Of a stretch of 47,703 bases of DNA, positions 32,036 through 40,226 are shown piece after piece. The notes below the pieces were generated by a model. The model saw only the letters and a program-made list of their open reading frames with translations, searched no databases and was not told the origin of the DNA. Location: NCBI GenBank assembly GCA_011090425.1, contig PHGD01000059.1, forward strand, positions 1-47,703. The letters run 5' to 3'. This stretch comes from Nitrospira sp. LK70. Lineage in GTDB: Bacteria; Nitrospirota; Nitrospiria; Nitrospirales; Nitrospiraceae. The position numbers were made by a program, and so were the translations under genes. Positions within the stretch are counted from its first letter, which is position 1, and each line of letters opens with the position of its first letter.

Positions 32036-33598
32036 ATGGATTGCAGGCATCAGCCTCACTACAGAGTCGTGGCTACGGTGCTCATCGGCTTGTGGTGCCT
32101 CTCGTCATCGGCTGAGGGTTGGAGCCTTGATGCGACGCAACCGATCTCTGGGGAGCGACGAGAGGCCATCTCGCTGGCGGACGCGGCGATTCGAGCGCTG
32201 CAGAATAATCTCGACATCACTATCAGCCGCTATGCCAAAGAGGGCAGGTTAGCGGACATCGTCGTCGAACAAGCCAAGTTCGATCCGACCGTGAGCGTGA
32301 ACGGTCGATATAATCGGACCGTGGATCCGCTCAATCAACCCCTGTTCGGCGGAACGGGACCGAATCTTAATCAGATCACGATCTTCGACCAGCGACATCA
32401 TTCCTTGGCGATCGACGCGACCAAAAACTTGCTCACCGGGGGCATGCTCGACGTAAGGTACAACCCTGTAAGGAACAATTACAATCAGGAAGTCGCCCAA
32501 GGATTTCTCTTCAATCCCGAGTGGGCCGGCGGCCTGACCTTCACCCTGACCCAGCCGTTGCTCAAGAACGCGGGGATCGCCCTCAACAAGACCTTCATCA
32601 AGGTGGCTCAAAACAATGCCGACGTCGAACAGCATGTCTTCCGAGACCGGGTCATGACCGTCATCGCCACGGTCGAACAAACCTATTGGGAATTGGTATT
32701 TACGATTGAGAACCTGACGGTGGCACAAGCCGCCTTGAAGGCAGCCGAAGAGCTCTTGGCGAGCAATCGCGCCAAGGCCAAAGCCGGTGTGATGTCCACC
32801 GTCGATGTGCTCCAAGCCGAGGCCGCCGTTGCATCGAGGGTCGAGCAGATCTTGGTGGCCGAGAAGGCCATTCGCGACCAGGAAGATCAACTGCGACGTC
32901 TGTTGAATCCTGGTGAAGCGGCCCTGAGGAAGGATATGCGTCTCACACCCCTCGATGCTCCTGTTACGGCCCTTGAACCCATCAGCCTGGAGGCAGCGAT
33001 CGATACCGCGATCGACTTGCGTCCTGAAATCGTCCAGGCGAAAAAGCATGTCGAGTCCGGTGAGCTGAACACACAATTTGCCCGCAACCAATTGCTTCCC
33101 ACCCTGTCGTTTCAAGGGACCATGGGGCTCACCGGGATAGGAAGCGATTTTGGCAGCTCTTTCAACAGAAACTTCAGCGGCGATTTCTACAATTATGGGG
33201 CGGGCCTGCTGTTCAGCTATCCGATCGGGAACCGCTCTGCCATCAGCACGTACAACAAGCGTCGACTCGAGGCCAGAAGTGCGGAAGCGGCACTCGCCAG
33301 CGTCCGCCACGAGATTATTGTCGGTATCCGTGAAGCGGTGCGCCGCGTCCAGACAGACTTTAAACGTATCGAGACCACGCAGTCGGCGCGCATTTTGGCG
33401 GAAAAACAGTTGAAGACGGAGCAGGAACGGTTGAAGGTGGGACTCAGCACGACTCGTTTTGTGCTCGATTTTCAGCGCGACCTCGCAACCGCGCAGGGAA
33501 ACGAGTTACGGGCCATTATTGATTACAACAAGTCGCTGTCGAACTTTTCGCGTCATAAAGCTACGACGTTGGACCGCTATCATCTCGAACTGTCGTAG
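32036..33598 (+). CDS. TolC-family outer-membrane efflux protein
   Basis: The 520-residue protein forms the outer-membrane exit duct. A signal sequence (about residues 9-28, ending SSAEG) precedes two outer-membrane efflux repeats of long coiled helices (LADAAIRALQNNLDITISRY, then AAEELLASNRAKAKAGVMST; the second half with IDTAIDLRPEIVQAKKHVES and LKTEQERLKVGLSTTRFVLD). The open frame starts 33 bases earlier with TTG, but GAGGA five bases before the ATG at 32036 favours this start. It follows the pump gene by about 190 bases without a terminator and completes the tripartite system. Confidence 0.9.
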   Translation: MDCRHQPHYRVVATVLIGLWCLSSSAEGWSLDATQPISGERREAISLADAAIRALQNNLDITISRYAKEGRLADIVVEQAKFDPTVSVNGRYNRTVDPLNQPLFGGTGPNLNQITIFDQRHHSLAIDATKNLLTGGMLDVRYNPVRNNYNQEVAQGFLFNPEWAGGLTFTLTQPLLKNAGIALNKTFIKVAQNNADVEQHVFRDRVMTVIATVEQTYWELVFTIENLTVAQAALKAAEELLASNRAKAKAGVMSTVDVLQAEAAVASRVEQILVAEKAIRDQEDQLRRLLNPGEAALRKDMRLTPLDAPVTALEPISLEAAIDTAIDLRPEIVQAKKHVESGELNTQFARNQLLPTLSFQGTMGLTGIGSDFGSSFNRNFSGDFYNYGAGLLFSYPIGNRSAISTYNKRRLEARSAEAALASVRHEIIVGIREAVRRVQTDFKRIETTQSARILAEKQLKTEQERLKVGLSTTRFVLDFQRDLATAQGNELRAIIDYNKSLSNFSRHKATTLDRYHLELS

Positions 33599-33726
33599 AT
33601 CTTGTCTGATCCAGGACCGCTCGCTCTATAGGCAATGTTGGGCCTGTCGGTGGTCGACTGATGTTCGCATCGTGACGGTTCGATGGGGCGTAGCCGTGCA
33701 CCGTCAGACGGACCTGTTGAGATGGC
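33599..33726. other. short gap after the efflux operon
   Basis: No gene and no convincing terminator between the end of tolC (plus strand) and the small minus-strand CxxC gene. Confidence 0.3.
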
Positions 33727-33957
33727 TCAGGAGGGAAAGCGTTTCAGCCAAGCCTTGAGTCGTCGCGTACGAAGCGATCGCACCAGCCCCCTGGCCTGCC
33801 CTCGTTGACGCTGGAACCGCAGACACTTTGGGCACCAAAGCAGGGGACTCTGGTGCCCTGTAGGTCGGTTGCAGCGCATGCAGGTCGTCACACGCGTTTC
33901 GGAAGGTGCGCATGAGACCTGAGACTCTGTCTGCTGCATGGGTACACGGTTTCTCAT
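33727..33957 (-). CDS. small two-CxxC protein, possible zinc ribbon
   Basis: Starting at the ATG at 33957 the product is 76 residues. Its core TTCMRCNRPTGHQSPLLWCP, followed by KCLRFQRQRG, has two CxxC knuckles 15 residues apart, as in minimal zinc ribbons. The C-terminal third is very basic (RGLVRSLRTRRLKAWLKRFP), suggesting nucleic-acid binding. Neither this start nor an upstream one at 33993, which overlaps the peroxidase gene, has a clear ribosome-binding site, so the gene is tentative. It directly follows the di-heme peroxidase gene on the same strand. Confidence 0.42.
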   Translation of the reverse strand: MRNRVPMQQTESQVSCAPSETRVTTCMRCNRPTGHQSPLLWCPKCLRFQRQRGQARGLVRSLRTRRLKAWLKRFPS

Positions 33958-33976
33958 CTCGGTACCGGACGGTCGG

Positions 33977-35713
33977 CTATTGATAGTCCTCATTGAGCGA
34001 CCGGAGGAATGCCACCAGGGAGACGATGTCGTTGGTTAGGAGGGCGATGCCCTGAAGCTGGGCGGCTCCATTGCGCAGAGTTCCAGCGCGGGATTGATCC
34101 GAGACGTCACGGTAAAAAACGATGATGTCGTCCAACGTATCAAATTGCCCATTGTGCATGTAGGGTGCCGAATGTCCGAGGTCACGGAGGCCGGGCGTCT
34201 TGAATCGCGCGATGGCACGGTCGAGTAGGATCGAATCGGATAAGAGGCATGGGACCTGGTCGTCGCACAAGATGGCTCTGATTTTTGCTTGCGGGTTCGG
34301 CATATCAAGGTTGGCGAAGATGTTCCATACACCCAGATCGGTCAAGGTAGGGTCGGCAAGCAGGGGGATGGCTCGGAAGCGTCCTGAGGCGTTGGGATGG
34401 TTTTCCGTGCCAGGGAGGTAGGCATCGTAGTTTCCATCGCGAACGGTGAGGTTTGGGATCACGAGAGCGCCGAATGCATTGGCACCGTGAATACCGTCGT
34501 ATGCCTGTTGTGTCGTACCGGTATTATGCAACTTGAAATCGGTAAAGTTGGGTGCGGCATGGCAGGCAATGCAATTGCCGACCTTGCCAGCGGCGAGCTC
34601 GGCGGGTGACGCCACAGGCGTGGCAGGTTCTGTCAGGAACATCTTCAAGCCGGCCAGCTCTGTCGCACCGAACGCGAACGGCTGAGAGTGGAACTGAAAC
34701 TGTCCATTCGATCGGTTGGGATTGGAAGTCACAAATTGGGGAGAGAAACCCGGCGCGTTGATCAGGGCCCGAAGCCGTCGGCTATAGGAGAGTGGAGGCT
34801 CGTTCGGATTTGGTTGCTGAGGTAGGCCGTTGATCGCCAAGAACACATCAAACGGCGAGCGAATCGGCACTCCATTGTCGTCGGACTTGGAAAACCGAAG
34901 GCCGTTCACGTACGCCGTGACGACCTTCACGACCGCGTCAAAGACCTCTTGGTCGGTGCCTGAACCGATAAGGGCGCGAAATTGAGGAGGCAAGCGCAGT
35001 TCGTCGGGAATATTCGGGCTGGTGCCGGTAAATAACTCTCTGTAAGCCAAGCCGGTGTCGGTCAGATCGAAGGAACCATCGTCTTCTCGAACCACTTTTA
35101 CGATATGTGAAATCGCCTGAGCCTTTTCGCCGGGAAGCCAGCCAAAGTTTCGACCGGTAAAGGTCCCAACGACCAGGTCCTCCATGGAATTGAACTCGGC
35201 GTCGAAGTGGAGCAAGACGCCGCCTGGCCGGTTCAGGGAGGAGTTGACCAGCGGAGGAGAATTTCTTGGTGTGTTGGTATTCCCGTCGGCTCTTGCTGGA
35301 ATAGGACTGCGGCGCGCGAAGTCGGCATAGGACCTCATGCCGCCGCCGAGAGATGAGAGGACATCATCCACCAAGTGACAGGTCCGACAGTTCATTGCCA
35401 TGCCTTTGAACGGTCCCGGGTTGATCGGAGCTCCCAAGGTTTCGAGGGTAGCGACAACCGTATCGCCGGATTTGGGATCGTTGACCTTGCCGCCGTTGTC
35501 CATGAACACCTTGAACGACTGGGAAAATCTGGTGTCAAGGAACAGCCGTTCGCCGACGTCTTCCTCCGCGCCTGGCGTACCAGTCGAGACGGGAGATGGG
35601 GGAGGAGGCGAGCTCTCACCGCCAGAACAGGCAAGGAGGCCAACGAGGAAAAGGATGGAGCCTAGAAGGGCTAGGCATGTGGGTGTTTGATGAGGCTCAT
35701 AGGCATGACTCAT
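33977..35713 (-). CDS. di-heme cytochrome c peroxidase-like lipoprotein
   Basis: The 578-residue exported protein has a lipobox (LLAC, Cys29), so it should be lipid-anchored and periplasmic. Two heme-c sites, CRTCH (109-113) and CIACH (381-385), and the C-terminal TPGLRDLGHSAPYMHNGQF place it in the MauG/cytochrome c peroxidase superfamily. Usual CcpA enzymes are about 330 residues; this one is longer, with an insert between the hemes. Family members reduce H2O2 or carry out oxidative modification of a partner protein. It lies downstream of the HD-GYP gene and the FMN-protein operon, so it could take part in the same periplasmic electron transfer, which is inference. Confidence 0.85.
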   Translation of the reverse strand: MSHAYEPHQTPTCLALLGSILFLVGLLACSGGESSPPPPSPVSTGTPGAEEDVGERLFLDTRFSQSFKVFMDNGGKVNDPKSGDTVVATLETLGAPINPGPFKGMAMNCRTCHLVDDVLSSLGGGMRSYADFARRSPIPARADGNTNTPRNSPPLVNSSLNRPGGVLLHFDAEFNSMEDLVVGTFTGRNFGWLPGEKAQAISHIVKVVREDDGSFDLTDTGLAYRELFTGTSPNIPDELRLPPQFRALIGSGTDQEVFDAVVKVVTAYVNGLRFSKSDDNGVPIRSPFDVFLAINGLPQQPNPNEPPLSYSRRLRALINAPGFSPQFVTSNPNRSNGQFQFHSQPFAFGATELAGLKMFLTEPATPVASPAELAAGKVGNCIACHAAPNFTDFKLHNTGTTQQAYDGIHGANAFGALVIPNLTVRDGNYDAYLPGTENHPNASGRFRAIPLLADPTLTDLGVWNIFANLDMPNPQAKIRAILCDDQVPCLLSDSILLDRAIARFKTPGLRDLGHSAPYMHNGQFDTLDDIIVFYRDVSDQSRAGTLRNGAAQLQGIALLTNDIVSLVAFLRSLNEDYQ

Positions 35714-35842
35714 GTTGCATCTTTCCTTCCGTTAATCGAACCTCCGGGGGAGGCGAGGGTCCCCGGGAGGTGAGGGCCCTCGCCTGCAAAGTGGGAGAGG
35801 TGAGCCCTCACTTCACGGGCCGGTGTAAGCCGTACACCGGCC
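35714..35842 (-). other. GC-rich hairpin cluster between HD-GYP and peroxidase genes
   Basis: Directly after the HD-GYP stop, a perfect ten-base-pair stem with a five-base loop (35818-35842, GGCCGGTGTA/TACACCGGCC) is followed by a second inverted repeat (GGCGAGGG and CCCTCGCC, about 35755-35784). Neither has a T-run. They may be mRNA-stabilising or attenuating structures ahead of the peroxidase gene, whose start is preceded by GGAAGGA. Confidence 0.4.
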
Positions 35843-35845
35843 TTG

Positions 35846-36538
35846 TCACCGCTGAGGTGTTCCTTCTACATAGGTGGTTGCTGTTTCTCCCATCAGTTCG
35901 ACCAAGAGATCAACGACAAAGGGATCGAATTGGGTTCCGGAGGCCACTCGCAGGATTCGGAGCGCGATACGATCGCGCAAAGATCGGTCGTGGACATGGG
36001 GAATCCGAATAGCCTCGAACGCGTCCGCGACGGCGAGAATCCTCGCGCCCAGTGGGATGAATTGTCCCCTCAGGCCGTAGGGATAGCCTGATCCATCCCA
36101 CCGCTCATGGTGATGGGCGATCAGGATGGTCGCGTCACGAAGGAATGAAAAAGGCTCGAGCAAGGTCGCTCCGAGTCGCGGATGATTTTGAATGACCACG
36201 TAGGAGTCCGGATCTTTGGCCTCTCGCCCGGTTTGGAGGTGAGACGGAAGCATCAGGAGACCGATGTCGTGGAGCAAAGCGGCCAGTTTCAATTGATGCA
36301 AGAGCTCGTCGCAGAGGTTCGCAGCAAGCCCCATACGAACCGCAACAGCCGCCGTTTCTTGACCATGCCCTGCTTGCCACGGCAGAAGCCGATCCAGTTC
36401 CTTCGTCACTTGTCGAACCAGAATACTCTCCAGATCGCGTCGCGATGTTGCCGGAATATGAAGGCGGTCGACCTTCTGCAGCATGCCTTGAATCTTCAGC
36501 ACGGCCGGTTCAACCGAATCCGCTATGTGGACCTGCAT
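35846..36538 (-). CDS. HD-GYP domain protein (cyclic-di-GMP phosphodiesterase-like)
   Basis: The 230-residue protein is nearly all HD-GYP domain. HDIG (90-93) supplies the first metal ligands and HHERWDGSGYP (143-153) the second His pair plus the GYP-loop equivalent, here GSGYPYGL. It has the residues expected for hydrolysing cyclic-di-GMP, but no receiver or sensor domain, so control must come from the N-terminal 50 residues or from expression. The ATG at 36538 is chosen because GGAGGTGAT, a near-perfect anti-16S match, lies just before it; a longer frame begins at 36574. A terminator stands immediately upstream, so it has its own promoter or relies on read-through. Confidence 0.85.
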   Translation of the reverse strand: MQVHIADSVEPAVLKIQGMLQKVDRLHIPATSRRDLESILVRQVTKELDRLLPWQAGHGQETAAVAVRMGLAANLCDELLHQLKLAALLHDIGLLMLPSHLQTGREAKDPDSYVVIQNHPRLGATLLEPFSFLRDATILIAHHHERWDGSGYPYGLRGQFIPLGARILAVADAFEAIRIPHVHDRSLRDRIALRILRVASGTQFDPFVVDLLVELMGETATTYVEGTPQR

Positions 36539-36560
36539 CGTATCACCTCCGTAAAAATGA

Positions 36561-36592
36561 AGAGCCCAAGACACTGTCGTGACCTGGGCTCT
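36561..36592 (-). terminator. terminator of the FMN-protein operon
   Basis: Read on the minus strand, AGAGCCCAGGTCAC pairs with GTGTCTTGGGCTCT (two mismatches, four-base loop) and is followed by TCATTTTT. It lies 50 bases after the stop of the membrane-protein gene. Its outer arm is shared with the terminators at 16.9 and 21.7 kb. Confidence 0.65.
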
Positions 36593-36641
36593 GGGTGAAT
36601 AACCGCTGGCCGCTGGAACAGTTGTGTGGACGATCTGAAGC

Positions 36642-37196
36642 CTACGATTCTTGCGGTCCTTTCCCTCCCATCAGCGGTTGTCCGAGCACCCACATCTCAT
36701 ACAATGGGACAATCAGCATCACGAGAAAACTGATGGTCATCAGCGTATCACCGATCAACATCGAGAGGGCGAAAATAGGGGAGACGTAGCTGATCAACCA
36801 TGGCGACAGAAGGTCGAGAATCACACCGCCGAAGCCCGCCCATGTCAGGATCGTTTTCAGCCTGTGGCTCGCACTGGTCAGATACATCACGTGGATCAAA
36901 ATCATGAACACGACCGGCATCGTAAACAGATGAAAATGGGTGATCTCCGCCAGTTCTCGAAACGACATCGGTTCTCCGAACGTTGCATCAGACCCTCGAT
37001 AGTGATCGGCGACCCCTTGCGGTGACAGTCCCGTCATGCTATGTGCCCAAAAAAACGAGAAGCAAAAACCGGCAAACATCAACAGCAGGAAGAACGTATA
37101 CAACGACCGGATATGGCGATCGGAGTCACGGAGCCTGAATTTCTGATTGAAGTTACGCATGCCGGGACGCTGGGTCCGCCCGAAGTTAGTTTCCAA
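36642..37196 (-). CDS. four-helix His-containing membrane protein, partner of FMN-binding protein
   Basis: The 184-residue protein has four predicted membrane helices: about 31-51 (LYTFFLLLMFAGFCFSFFWA), 88-107, 113-137 and 141-168. His87, His89, His102 and His111 cluster around the second helix (THFHLFTMPVVFMILIHVMY) and could bind heme b or quinone. I do not know a characterised member; similar proteins are found beside FMN-binding domain proteins. It overlaps the FMN-binding gene by 11 bases, so the two are translated together. The simplest hypothesis is an electron path from the quinone pool through this protein to the periplasmic flavin. That function is inferred from context. Confidence 0.65.
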   Translation of the reverse strand: METNFGRTQRPGMRNFNQKFRLRDSDRHIRSLYTFFLLLMFAGFCFSFFWAHSMTGLSPQGVADHYRGSDATFGEPMSFRELAEITHFHLFTMPVVFMILIHVMYLTSASHRLKTILTWAGFGGVILDLLSPWLISYVSPIFALSMLIGDTLMTISFLVMLIVPLYEMWVLGQPLMGGKGPQES

Positions 37197-37854
37197 ATAT
37201 GGAGGAGAAGAACCCTTTATTTTTTTTCGCCATTGTGTCGCTGCCGTTTCCGGCCGGTTTCAAGTAATACTCGTCGATCAATACCAAGACTCGTTTGACT
37301 CCGGCGCTCATCGAGCGAACGGACATCGTGGCGCCGGTGATGTTGGTGATGTCGCGTTTGATCTGGATCGGATCGAGAACAGTCTTGCCTTCGTACTGGG
37401 CGTTAAACCGTTTTTTCCCGACGTCGCTCCCGCGCGATTCGCGGAACACAAGGAGTTCGACGTCCGAAACGGAACCTTCGTTATCGACGCCGACCAGGTA
37501 GGTCATCGGCTTGTGCTTGCCGATCGTATTTTGGACGACCGCATAGCCGTCAACCTGGCTATCGGACTCTCCGATATACACTTCGAACGATTCTTCCGGG
37601 AATTTCCAGCCGATCCGTTCCTCAATGTGGGCTTTCTTCTCCTGGGTGAGTTTGATCACCTCCTTGCGAATCTGTTGGGATTTCGGGAGCATGATCTTGA
37701 TCCCATCTTCCTCAGTCATGAACTCTTCAGCGGCGGTCATTTCCTGCTGCGTCAGATAACGCTTGAGGTCGTTATCCCAAATTCGCTCAGCTCTCGCTTG
37801 GGAGAGTGGCATCATGAGGATGGCGATGAGCACAACAGCTAGACGCGTGATCAT
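37186..37854 (-). CDS. periplasmic FMN-binding domain protein (covalent flavin)
   Basis: The 222-residue protein has a signal peptide ending QARA (residue 22) and an FMN_bind domain (about 95-198: VDGYAVVQNTIGKHKPMTYL, then VGVDNEGSVSDVELL). Residues 173-178 read TGATMS, the (S/T)GA(S/T)xS motif in which ApbE attaches FMN by a phosphoester to threonine, here probably Thr176. The required enzyme, ApbE, is encoded 2.8 kb away at 40614. Related domains occur in NqrC, RnfG and bacterial flavin-based reductases. The gene overlaps its neighbours on both sides (4 and 11 bases). The Lys-rich C-terminal tail is unusual. Its redox partner is presumably the adjacent membrane protein. Confidence 0.85.
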   Translation of the reverse strand: MITRLAVVLIAILMMPLSQARAERIWDNDLKRYLTQQEMTAAEEFMTEEDGIKIMLPKSQQIRKEVIKLTQEKKAHIEERIGWKFPEESFEVYIGESDSQVDGYAVVQNTIGKHKPMTYLVGVDNEGSVSDVELLVFRESRGSDVGKKRFNAQYEGKTVLDPIQIKRDITNITGATMSVRSMSAGVKRVLVLIDEYYLKPAGNGSDTMAKKNKGFFSSIFGN

Positions 37855-38324
37855 GACGAGGCCTCACAACCTTTCTCTTTGAGTCGAAGATGGAGTTTTT
37901 CCGTAACCGCGTTCGTTATTTGCTCTGATGGTTCGACAGCCCACCATTTCGTGGCCAGCTGGGACGCACCGCCCCTGTCATGCCAACGTTGGCGCGTTTC
38001 CAACACGTTGACCGACGTGACGTCGTCCATTTTCTTGACGGCCACCGTCAAGCGGGCCCGCTCGATGTTGCCGAACCCCTCGCGCCGAAACACCCCATAG
38101 GGCCGCTTCTGACCTTCCATTTCAATCCATGCGGTTTCAATGGTCCCGTCGGTCTTGTTGAGTGCCGTGATGGAGTAGCCCTTCGTCGATTCCACCGCTG
38201 CCTCCCAGACAGTGTCATAGGAGCAAACGAAGTAGGAATTTCGTCCGCCGGCGAGGCCGGCGCAGGCGGTCAACGACAACAGCCCAACGAGCATAAGATC
38301 CATAAGTCGTGTTCCGTACATCAA
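37851..38324 (-). CDS. lipoprotein of unknown function in the FMN operon
   Basis: The 157-residue protein has a signal sequence with lipobox LTAC (Cys21), followed by a soluble domain of mixed alpha/beta character (YDTVWEAAVESTKGYSITAL, KTDGTIETAWIEMEGQKRPY, ERARLTVAVKKMDDVTSVNV). The pattern of a conserved Trp in a first helix and a 'dG.I.t.w' strand is like that of several small outer-membrane-linked lipoproteins, but I cannot name the family. It overlaps the FMN-binding gene by four bases (ATGA) and follows the porin gene after 53 bases, so it probably tethers or links components of this system. Confidence 0.65.
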   Translation of the reverse strand: MMYGTRLMDLMLVGLLSLTACAGLAGGRNSYFVCSYDTVWEAAVESTKGYSITALNKTDGTIETAWIEMEGQKRPYGVFRREGFGNIERARLTVAVKKMDDVTSVNVLETRQRWHDRGGASQLATKWWAVEPSEQITNAVTEKLHLRLKEKGCEASS

Positions 38325-38336
38325 ATCATCATCTTG

Positions 38337-38369
38337 CGGGGAGGCTTCCCCTAGGAGAAAGCCTCCCCG
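38337..38369 (-). other. strong hairpin between porin and lipoprotein genes
   Basis: CGGGGAGGCTT and AAGCCTCCCCG form a perfect 11-base-pair stem with an 11-base loop directly after the porin stop. No T-run follows on the minus strand. It could cut off or stabilise part of the transcript so that the porin is made in excess over downstream proteins. Confidence 0.5.
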
Positions 38370-38377
38370 TCAACTCC

Positions 38378-39865
38378 CTAGAAATAGGTGGCAGCCGAAA
38401 TCACGAAGGCACTATCGTGAATCCGTTGTTCCGTATTGGGATTAAATGCCATCGGCTGATATTGATAGCTCATTTTGAAGACTGTGTCCTGGATGGGCCG
38501 ATAGTTCAAACCGAAGGAAAACTGCTGCAGATTGCCCCAGCCCCCTGTGCCATTAAGGTTATCCAGATCGGTGTTCACCCTGTCGTACCGGAATACAGCT
38601 GTGAAGGTGGAACCCTCACCAAACCGCTTCGGGGAAAGTTTCGTCAAGAACGCCGGCATGAAGTGATAGTTGCCCTGGATATAGAAGCCGCTTCCGCGCT
38701 GCGGCGGGATTCCAGGGCCACTATTGCCTGGTATCCCAGTCAGGAGTGAGCCTGGGGCAAATCCAATCGTGTTGCCGTTAATGGCTCGCGAGTTTCCCCT
38801 TGCATAGGACCAGGCGGCTTCGCCGATCAGTTCAAATGGTCCCCGCTGGAGCGTCCAGTCGACGGCGAAAATGCTGAGAGGGTTGTAACTTGAGTTGGGT
38901 GCTCCATTGCCATAATAGCCAGACCCAGCCACTTCGACTCCGAGCATAGGACTGAATGCCACGCGCCCGACCACGGACTTACCGTTGTTGAGATCCAGCC
39001 CATCGTCCGCCGGGCATTTCCGCTGCCGTGATCCTCTCGTGCCGTCTGCCTCGTTGATCCTAGGAGTTCCGTTGGGGTCGTATGAGCATGGTCCAGTCGT
39101 GAAATAGAATTCGTAGTCCAGTTTGCCTGTTCTTCCTGGATACATGGTTCCATAGAATCCTGCTCCTGTTTCAGTCATGGTACTAGGAATAACCAGCCGA
39201 CTGACCAAGGGACGATCGGTGAGGTCATTGAGCGGAGAATCATGCAGCAGGTTAAACTTGCCGACCGGAAGCAGCAAACTTCCGACGCGGATGTTGATAG
39301 GTTCCTTGATGAGGTAATCGATAAAAGCAAATTCTATCCCGACTTCGATTCCTTGCGTGGAATCCTCGCGAATGCCGTGCTCAAACTCAATTTCAGACGC
39401 GAACTTCACGTGCTCTGTGATGTCCGCATAGATGAAGGGGACGAACCTCTGCTGATCGAAACTGTTCGTTGTGCCGCCATAGCCGTTCTCGATGCTTGCT
39501 TGGCGTTGGGAGCGAAATTGAATGTCCATATAACCGCCAACAATCGCCTTCGGCGACGATACGAAGGGCTTGGCATACACCAAGCGGCCGGACCCGGTCG
39601 ATCCGAAGGAAAGAGGTGCTTGCTGCTGACTTCGGCGCTCTTTTGCGACTTCCGGCAGTGAGCCGATCCCTGGCTGGATCTCTTCACCCGGGGGACCTTC
39701 TTTCTGTTCGCCGAGTCCTTCGTGGCGGTCGCGTTCTTGCAGGCGTTTTTCCACTGCTTCATCGACCATCTTCTTGATTTCCTCCGGGGTCATCTCTGCA
39801 GCCCACACAGGCATGACTACCAGGCCGGCGATGACGAGAGCCCCGAGGATTGACCGCATCTTCAT
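38378..39865 (-). CDS. outer-membrane porin (phosphate-selective-porin-like)
   Basis: The 495-residue protein has a signal peptide ending VWA (about residue 22), a charged N-terminal helix that may form a trimer coiled coil (TPEEIKKMVDEAVEKRLQER), then a long beta-rich region with alternating aromatic strands and a C-terminal SAFVISAATYF ending in Phe, as outer-membrane barrels do. IVGGYMDIQFRSQRQ and EIEFEHGIREDS fit the OprO/OprP-like porin group. The real substrate is unknown. GGGAGG lies seven bases before the ATG. It is the first large gene of the FMN operon and would supply the system with substrate or metal. Confidence 0.8.
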   Translation of the reverse strand: MKMRSILGALVIAGLVVMPVWAAEMTPEEIKKMVDEAVEKRLQERDRHEGLGEQKEGPPGEEIQPGIGSLPEVAKERRSQQQAPLSFGSTGSGRLVYAKPFVSSPKAIVGGYMDIQFRSQRQASIENGYGGTTNSFDQQRFVPFIYADITEHVKFASEIEFEHGIREDSTQGIEVGIEFAFIDYLIKEPINIRVGSLLLPVGKFNLLHDSPLNDLTDRPLVSRLVIPSTMTETGAGFYGTMYPGRTGKLDYEFYFTTGPCSYDPNGTPRINEADGTRGSRQRKCPADDGLDLNNGKSVVGRVAFSPMLGVEVAGSGYYGNGAPNSSYNPLSIFAVDWTLQRGPFELIGEAAWSYARGNSRAINGNTIGFAPGSLLTGIPGNSGPGIPPQRGSGFYIQGNYHFMPAFLTKLSPKRFGEGSTFTAVFRYDRVNTDLDNLNGTGGWGNLQQFSFGLNYRPIQDTVFKMSYQYQPMAFNPNTEQRIHDSAFVISAATYF

Positions 39866-39997
39866 CGGTATCCTCCCTTATGAATAAGGTTGTGGTCTGA
39901 CTCGGGACTCGGTGGTCTCTGGCCTTTAAGCAAACAAAAGAGCTGTACTCGTGTAATGGAGGTGTGGTCGCTGCGCTTCCGTTCGCACAGTGGAGCA

Positions 39998-40174
39998 TCA
40001 TGTTCCGGTCCCCCAACCTTCAATCGAGGAAAAGGGAATCACGACGATGCGCTTGCACCGTTTGCACTTCAGCTCCAGTCCTTGCTCGCACACCTTGGCG
40101 ATCAATTGTCCGCATTCACAGCGAGTTTCCTGGCTCTTGACCCGATGGCGTTCGGGCACGTGCGTCATAATCAT
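39998..40174 (-). CDS. Com-like small zinc-ribbon protein (copy 2)
   Basis: The 58-residue product, too short for many gene finders, reads MIMTHVPERHRVKSQETRCE and continues CGQLIAKVCEQGLELKCKRC. Cys19, Cys21, Cys37 and Cys40 give the same CxC-X15-CxxC spacing as the copy at 19446, the pattern of the phage Mu translational activator Com. A second ATG two codons in is possible. It is the first gene after a good promoter (40227-40255) and is followed 130 bases later by the porin, so it is well placed to act on its own operon's mRNA; that idea is untested. Confidence 0.7.
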   Translation of the reverse strand: MIMTHVPERHRVKSQETRCECGQLIAKVCEQGLELKCKRCKRIVVIPFSSIEGWGTGT

Positions 40175-40200
40175 GGTGGTAGTTGATCAGTTTTGGAATT

Positions 40201-40219
40201 GAGAACAGTTATTAATATC
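40201..40219. promoter_or_regulatory. partial Fur-box match at the start of the FMN operon
   Basis: On the minus strand the 19 bases GATATTAATAACTGTTCTC match 13 of 19 positions of the classical Fur box. The site covers about +1 to +20 of the transcript from the promoter at 40227-40255, where binding would block transcription. A Fur-family gene is in the same window. The match is moderate and needs testing. Confidence 0.4.
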
Positions 40220-40226
40220 GGGCGCG

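Noticed and set aside
32249-33310. 353-codon open frame antisense to the TolC gene
   Set aside because: Shadow of the TolC reading frame; no recognisable domain or start signal.
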